The notes under the pieces were generated by a model, which did no database searches, had not been told where the DNA came from, and saw only the letters and a program-made list of their open reading frames with translations. This document shows positions 57,948 through 64,000 of a stretch of 64,000 nucleotides of DNA, one piece after another. Made by a program: the position numbers and the translations under genes. The first letter of the stretch is position 1, and each line of letters begins with the position of its first letter. The stretch is from Ctenosaura bakeri. Taxonomy: Eukaryota; Chordata; Lepidosauria; Squamata; Iguanidae. The DNA lies in assembly GCA_948474755.1 (NCBI GenBank), contig CAOLHI010001153.1:496001-560000 (forward strand), in the 5' to 3' direction.

Positions 57948-59129
57948 TAGTAGGTCCTTGGTATCCACTTGACCAGTATCCATGGTTTCACCTACCTACA
58001 ATCTTCACCAGGGCTGTGGCTACTGCCACCTGGGGTCCTTGGTTGGACAGCAGGGCCCTCAGCTCTTCTCTCAGCCAAGGAACTAGTCTCCATTGATCCT
58101 TAGCTGAGAGATGGGCACAGTGAGGCACAGCCAAGCCTCATGTGCCTCTCTCAGCCAGGGAAGGAGTCTCCCTCCATCTCTGGATAAGAGTGGCACACAG
58201 CAAGGCACAGCCGGGTACCTCATGAGTCTCTTTGCTGAAGAAGGAGTCTGTCTCCATTTCCAGATGACAGAGGTGCATGCTGGTATGCAGTCAGGTCCCC
58301 CGCCTCTCTTGGACATGGAAAAAATCTATCACTATCCCTGGGCAAGAGAGGTACATGACAAGGTACAGCAGGGCCTCCCATCCCTCCTTCTGCCATGGAA
58401 GAAGTCTCCTACCATCACCTGCTGAGAGAGCTGCACATCAAGGCACAGGAGGGTCCCTCTGTATCTCCCCAGCAGAGGAAGGAGAATTCCTCCATCCTTA
58501 TCCCAGAGAGATAGTGAGGTGCAGCCAGCCCCCTACCTCTCTTGGATGGGGAAGAAGTCTCCCTGCATCTCCAGCAAAGAGAGGTGCACAGTGAGGTGCA
58601 GCTAGGCACCCCACACTCTGCCTAGGAAGGAGTCTCTCCTTCTATTTCCAGCCAGGAGAGGGGCATGGTAAGGCACAGCCAAGTCCCTTGTGCCTCTCTT
58701 GGCTGAGGAAGGAGTCTGTCTCTCTCCCCAGCTGAGAAAGGCATCTAGCTGCCCTCACACTCTTCTGTCACCTCTCTCAGCTGAGAAGGGGGACATACAT
58801 TTTTCCTGGGTTGAGAGAGGCAAGGGAAGCCTGGCTGTGTGAAGCCACATATTTCTTTTGGCCAAGGAATGAGAGAGGCTCACAGCTCCTAGTTGCTGGG
58901 CTTCCTGCTAGATTTGACTCCCAGGGAGGGGGCTGCTCACCAGGCCTTCCGGGAAAGAAGGCAGGACGTTAGGAAGGAAGGAGCAGCTGGCAGGTAGAGT
59001 TGCCTCTCTCCCTCCCTCACCGCCTCACCTGGCTTGGGGGTCAAAATATAGTTTTTAGTACTATCTACATTTTTGGCCATTCATGGTTAGTGCAGCAACA
59101 TATCCCTTGCGTATGTGGTAGACCTACTG
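57948..59129 (+). mobile_element. 1.18-kb pogo/Tigger-like element carrying a ~78-bp minisatellite
   Basis: The left end TAGTAGGTCCTTGGTATCCA and right end GTATGTGGTAGACCTACTG are inverted repeats flanked by TA. Left subterminal TATCCATGGTTTCACC is partly mirrored by GGCCATTCATGGTTAGTG on the right. No transposase is present. Most of the element is the minisatellite listed separately, so the element may have grown by unit amplification. Confidence 0.72.
58060..58850 (+). repeat. Imperfect minisatellite, unit about 78 bp, about 10 units
   Basis: The phrase GGAAGGAGTCTCCCTCCATC and its variants recur near 58072, 58158, 58240, 58318, 58396, 58478, 58550, 58626 and 58708. Between them are GAGAGAGGCACACAGCAAGGCAC-like spacers. 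Spacing varies from 72 to 86 bp. Units are diverged, with no uniform length, and open frames through it are incidental. Confidence 0.8.
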
Positions 59130-59131
59130 TA

Positions 59132-61868
59132 CTTGTTTTTAGTAATTGTATTCATTTTTGTTACAGTAATTTCTGTTGTATAATTTCCTTCTAGCACATA
59201 CGTTCTGTCTGAAGACAGTGCTGTTAATTGTTTTCCCCACTGTTTTTACCATGTTTGTGCATATTTTTGAATTGTATGAATTCTTAGCTGTATGCACTTT
59301 GAAAACATGACAGTTTCATGCATGTTAAAACAAGGCAAGTCTTGCAGATGAGGCAAGGTACATTTTTCATGCTGTGAATGTCTGGATACATAAAGCCTGT
59401 AATTTTGGTAAGAATCTCCAAACTACCAAAATTCTTTTTCTTTGCTACTATACAGTTCTTCCAAACAATCAAAGAAGCAATTACAGACCTCTCACAAAAG
59501 CACACCCTTTTTTTTGCTAAAATGCATGTGGTTTGCAACATTAGGGAGAAAATACGAATAGTCTGCAGAGGGAAGGATGTAGCTGTAGAGGGTATTTGAA
59601 TTAAGAATAGTGTAAAGTTAAAAATTAAGAATATTAATTAAAACTAACATTCAGATACTTTTTGTATCCCAAGGAACAAAACAAATGCAAACACTTAAGA
59701 TAGCTTGAGAGTAGTTTTGACTGAAATTTGGTTTCTTAAAAATCAGATAATTGATTATACAAGTGTAATTATGGTTCATTGATACAGCACTGAATATCAA
59801 GCTGAGGACCATCTATGTCATAGATTTGTGTAGATGTGAAAATAGGAAAGTGAAGAAAGCTGATTAGAAGAGAATCAACTCACTTGAAATGCGTTTCTGA
59901 ACTCTAGAACTCTCACTAGAGGTCAAAATGATTAAACCAAGGCCATTATAGTCAAAGTATAGTCAATGGTGAGATAATTTGCATTTCATTGCAAAAGACA
60001 ATAATGCCTGGAAAAGATGGTGGAAATATAGTAAAAGGAAGTCTGCATTACAGGTGGATAGACTCCATCAAGATAGACTCCTTGGCCCTTAGTTTGTAAA
60101 ACCTGAGCATGGTTGTTAATTATAGGGTTTTTTGGAGATCTCTCATGTATAGGATTGATACATAATAACAGCAAATTTATGGTTCTCTAGCTTACGGTTT
60201 TTGGGAGAGGTACAGCTTAAGTAATCAAGCAGAAATTCATTAAGATACCTTTTTTTTGGAGTATAACTTCTTTATTTGTGTGTCAGATTTTAAAATATTT
60301 AACTATTAGGAATAATGATGCAACCTAAAGAATAATTTCCTTTTGTGTGTTGATAGTATTTTTTTTCTCTCTTTTTAAAGTATGCCCCAATGATTCTTTA
60401 GCTTTTGATATCCATTCCTGTAAGGGAGACAGTGGTAAAGACTATTGGGACCACCATAAAGCCAAAGAACTGAGGTAGCTTACATATATTCTCTATGCAT
60501 AACGGTAGTAAAATGAATACAAATGTCCAGTAGCGGCACTTCAAATAAGACGTTTGGGCTGAGGCTGGTTCTATTATATCAGGCATGAAGAAATAGAGAT
60601 AGGAGCTAACCAGTTGGAACTTTTCTAATGAAAAGGGGAACTTAATGAAATTTGTTTTTTTCACTAAAGTGATTGACTCATGCTGGATTAAATAATTAAC
60701 TAATTAATGAGAGACATTGCTAAAGTGCCAGTAAATTTTAGGATACTTTAGTTAATTCTAAGTTTTAAAGATTTTAAAGTAAAAAAGGCTTAGGGTTAGC
60801 TTGGAAGGAAGTGATCTTCTTTGCGTTCAGGTGGCCTTCTTGTGTTCTATAATAGACAGGACATAGAGGCCCCTGGTCTGCCCAAGGAATCTGAATTTTG
60901 AATCTTATAACTCAAAAATTTTACTGGGATGCACATTGGGACTAGCAATAAAGTAATAACATCAATAATATTTATGGATACAGTTTTTCAGCTTCATTCT
61001 GATAATGCTTTTTAGCATAAATTTGTATGGCAATTTAATGTAAGTTTAATAGCTAAAAACCCTTATTCTGACATAAAACACACCTTAATTAGATTTTTTA
61101 GCTTATCAAGAATTAACTGACACTGTTATCTTTCCTATCATGATGTATACATGAGGTGAAGCCTGGAGGAGAGTGAATGTAGTATAATAGAACAAAGCTG
61201 TAAGTGTGTGTCTTGAAAACTACAGAATTCTGTGGGCAGCCTGCAAAGAGAAGCTCTTTTCTGGTTTAATAGTAAACATAGAAGGGCCTGCTGAACAACC
61301 TATGATCCTGTTGTGAAAACAGGCAGGGAAAGTGAGGGGAGTAAGTACAGTGACTTGACATGCTAAGGTATTTTGAAAATGACTGACACTGTAGTGAATG
61401 TAAAGTTTTTCTAGCTACTGGATTCTTTACAAACAAGTTCAGAGTATTTGACCTAAACTTCATCCAGCGCACAATCAAGGCATGATTCTTTAAAAATTAG
61501 AATGATTGATGAAACAAGATTATTTATAACGATAACATCCATGGGATGTGCAGTTTTAGTGGTTTTACTTGACTTAATCGTGGAATAGTTTAACACAAGC
61601 AGGGTATATCAAGTGCTAGGTGCCTCCTCCTAGAACAGTGGAATCCAGTGTAAATCAGAAGGGATCTCCCTTTGCCACTTCAGCCCTGAGTGACCCCCAA
61701 AACTAGGACTACAGGGGAATTTAGGGCATGGAATTTAGATTTAAAGCAAATTGTATTTTGAAGGTGTTTAGAGTTGTTTTTTTAAAACATGCTGTCCTGC
61801 TGTGGAGTTCATCAGACCATTAGATACAAGGCTGTTCAGCAGCCATTGTACACGCGTGCATATGCATG
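59132..61868. other. Intron-like sequence without recognised genes
   Basis: 2.7 kb with no recognised transposon or exon. A block at 60440-60470 gives a short YWDHHKAKEL-like reading but no splice sites or extended FERM similarity. Confidence 0.5.
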
Positions 61869-61870
61869 TA

Positions 61871-62045
61871 CCCTATTTGCTGGCATAGATGAAGTGTCCT
61901 GAACTTTTTCCGCCAAGAAATACTGTTTGAAAATGGGATGCATCTTATATGCCAGTGCATTTTATATGCTGGCAAATAGTATTTGCCGGTATATAAATGG
62001 GGCATGTCTTATATGCTGGTGTGTCTTATACGCCAGCAAATACGG
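61871..62045. mobile_element. Two tiny mariner-like elements in tandem
   Basis: The outer ends are CCCTATTTGCTGGCATAG and TATACGCCAGCAAATACGG, flanked by TA. In the middle, a right end (TATATGCTGGCAAATAG) runs directly into a left end (TATTTGCCGGTATATAA) near 61979. The block is therefore two copies, about 108 and 67 bp, placed head to tail. Both have CTTATATGCC-type subterminal repeats. No coding capacity. Confidence 0.6.
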
Positions 62046-62047
62046 TA

Positions 62048-62722
62048 CTCATTTTGCTCTTTAAAATGAGCCCAGACTTGGGACAGGCTTGCGTTTAAAA
62101 ACAGGGGTTTGCTGCCATCATACATGTTCTGCATCTCAGTGGTGGTGGTGGTGGAATTGTCCCAGGGTTCAGCATCTCTAGGGGTGGTCTCAAGAGCAGA
62201 TTTTTGTGGGTGCTAGAGCACAGAGACAAAGGAACCTCCTGAAAGAACTTGCACTGGTTGTCAACAGGAAAGATGACATGGTTGTACGAGACTATGCTAT
62301 GATCAGAATTCATAGCCTGCTGTTGCTCATGACTTTTATACAGGGGTAAGTCCTTTTGAAGCTGAAGTGCGATAGACACTGTATTTTGGTAAGGCAAGAT
62401 GTCATGTTTGTGAAATGTTTTCTTTTATGTTTCCTGCCATGTCCATCCTTCTATGATGATTTGGTAATAAGACACTAAAGTTAAACTAGGCTGAAATAAA
62501 AGGAATATCTACATATGCTTTAAAATTCCTCTTGGAGCCCTTGAACAGGTTGCTCAGAATCTGTCTTGAACAGCATCAATCTGAAGATTCTTGTCTTCTG
62601 AATTCTTAGCTGTGTTGGAAGAGGTGTGACTTATTTATTTTTTTTCCACATTCAGGTGATTTGTTAGCTATGTCATTTTTGTGTAGTATGTTTGTGATTG
62701 ATTTTCCACATAATTGTAAAAA
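62048..62722. other. Intron-like sequence without recognised genes
   Basis: A GGT run near 62140-62152. Nothing else recognised. Confidence 0.5.
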
Positions 62723-62724
62723 TA

Positions 62725-63195
62725 CAGTGACCTCTCAATTTTCATGAGGGTTCAGGGCACAGAACCTCACAAAAAGTGAAAAAAAAACACACGAATAACT
62801 CCTCCCATCCAAGTGAGTGCTCCTCTTCCCATTTCCTCCCAGAGCTTCCCTCCTCCATTCACTTGTATTTCACCCAGTTGCTTTTCAGTGTCATGAGTGA
62901 TATGCAAGTTCATGGGAGGGGCAGCAGCCTTCCCTGCCTTCGGCTGTACTATCTTCCAGGCTCAAGGGTGATAGGCAAGCGAATGGAAGAAGGTAGCAAC
63001 ATGACTGGGGAAGGCATGCACACAGGACTGGCCCTGCCATCCTCTTGTCTTTTGCCCAGGTCTGTGGAAAGAAGACATGTGTGCCTGGGCAAAAGGTAGG
63101 GGAATGGGAAGGGAAGAAGGGAGGGGAGGCAAGCAGACACTTTGTGAATAATCAAGTTCATGAAGGTCAAACCCATGAATGTGGAGGGAGGACTG
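62725..63195 (+). mobile_element. Pogo/Tigger-like MITE, copy C
   Basis: 471 bp, beginning CAGTGACCTCTCAATTTTCA and ending AATGTGGAGGGAGGACTG, preceded by TA and followed by TT where TA is expected. The interior carries the same GGGCAAAAGGTAGGGGAATG block seen in copy B, as one to two units. Confidence 0.75.
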
Positions 63196-63197
63196 TT

Positions 63198-64000
63198 AAG
63201 TAATAGTATTTCTTTTTTGCTATTGGGAATATAATTAGACTTATTTAAAAGAAAGGGTTTCAATAGGTACTGTACTGTTCTTAAAGTGTTTTTTCTTTCT
63301 TCTTCTTGATGTATGTTTTAAATTATTTTTAATGTTTTTGATAATTTTAATTACGTTTGAATTCTAATATTTTGCATAATGTGTAGTGTGCTTGTATGTG
63401 TGTTGTACTTGTTGTAGTTTGTAGGCTGCCTTGAATCCCAGTTCTGAGGGGAAAACAGGATATGATTATAATGAATCATCATTAGACTGGATAGAAATTT
63501 TTATGCTGTAAATAAACATGCAAAAAGACTAATAATTTAGTTGCAGACATGAAGTTCCTTTGTATCTTTTGAATGTTTTCTTGAAAGCCTGCAGGAGTAT
63601 GAACTTCCAAAGCATCTTTTCTTTTTCGCTTTTGTGTTATCTAGGAGATGAGAAGATGAAAGTAGGCTTTTGTGTGGGCTTCCTATTCAAAATCACAGAT
63701 TCAGGGTTTAGCTTACAGTTTCTTTTGAGAAAAAAAGCATGAGCTGCGGAGGCTTCAACATTGGCTTAATTGTATAACGTCTTGACCTGAACACAGTCCT
63801 CTTTCCATACCACACACTTTGATGGATGTGTGGAAACTATTTGTAAACCTACTCCTTGTTCAGGACACTTCATCTATAATTGCAAAAAGACTAATTTTGC
63901 TTTGGGGGACAGAATATCACGGATATTTGAGTCATTTTTAAAACTTGTATGTCTGGAGCACCAGATTGATTTGACTTTTTGCTGTGCATAATTTTTTAAA
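63198..64000. other. Intron-like sequence to window end
   Basis: Includes the diverged L2-like tail at 63385-63478. The small open frame at 63560-63742 has no known similarity. Confidence 0.5.
63385..63478 (+). mobile_element. L2-like LINE 3' tail, diverged
   Basis: GTTTGTAGGCTGCCTTGAATCC, then GAGGGGAAAACAGGATATGA and short ATAATGA words, resembles the tail at 28.1 kb. Confidence 0.5.

Noticed and set aside
58060..58850. CRISPR-like array or coding repeat
   Set aside because: Units vary in length and sequence, there are no uniform repeats with unique spacers, and the genome is a vertebrate; it is a diverged minisatellite.
59378..59599. 73-codon open frame after a CTATACAG acceptor-like site
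   Set aside because: The peptide has no recognisable domain, there is no donor at a sensible place, and it does not continue the FERM sequence.
60440..60490. Possible next FERM exon (YWDHHKAKEL-like reading)
   Set aside because: Resemblance to the expected YWLDPAKTL... is limited to a few residues, with no acceptor/donor pair and no continuation of the FERM domain.

Overview
This window reads as vertebrate nuclear DNA, almost certainly from a squamate reptile and probably a lizard. It is AT-rich, has no long open reading frame outside transposons, and is dense in repeats. The mix is characteristically squamate: SINEs with a Bov-B/RTE-type tail (tRNA-headed and 5S-headed 'Sauria' types), an RTE-BovB LINE, CR1 and L2-like LINEs, a short L1 fragment, a Ty3/gypsy element, pogo/Tigger-like elements, Harbinger-like MITEs and a SPIN-type hAT element. 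The assignment rests on this repeat profile and one exon, not on a database search.

The only host-gene exon I can support is 54162-54266 on the + strand. It encodes 35 residues of a FERM-domain F1 lobe and best matches EPB41L4A from memory. If so, most of the window is probably intron on either side of one early coding exon. I looked for the first coding exon and the next FERM exon and did not find them.

Layout. 1-9 kb: mostly anonymous intron, with an LTR-like repeat (3.75-4.30 kb) and a pogo-like MITE carrying GGT/GGA repeats (6.0-6.5 kb). 9-21 kb: a complete tRNA-headed SINE with target duplications (10.6 kb), a CpG-rich MITE (13.0-13.5 kb), an L1 3' fragment with target duplications (16.2-17.7 kb), and further MITEs (11.3, 18.0, 20.0 kb). 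22-28 kb: three CR1 fragments, an L2-like copy interrupted by CR1 plus a SINE tail, another MITE, and an AAT/ATT palindromic microsatellite. 30.8-31.4 kb: the inverted partner of the 13-kb MITE. 31.9-35.1 kb: SINEs, a minisatellite-bearing pogo-like element and an RTE-BovB fragment. 40.1-44.7 kb: a decayed Ty3/gypsy element, interrupted by a 751-bp SPIN-type hAT element with a perfect 8-bp target duplication. 45-52 kb: a second LTR-like copy, a local tandem duplication and SINE or pogo-like fragments. 54-64 kb: the exon, then two minisatellite-bearing pogo-like MITEs, a MITE, a 1.18-kb pogo-like element holding a ~78-bp minisatellite, and a tandem pair of tiny mariner-like elements.

No gene cluster or cellular system is visible. 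The unusual content is in the mobile DNA: the GC-rich cargo of the SPIN element, three MITE families sharing GGCC ends and apparent 3-bp target duplications, and pogo-like elements that repeatedly carry minisatellites.
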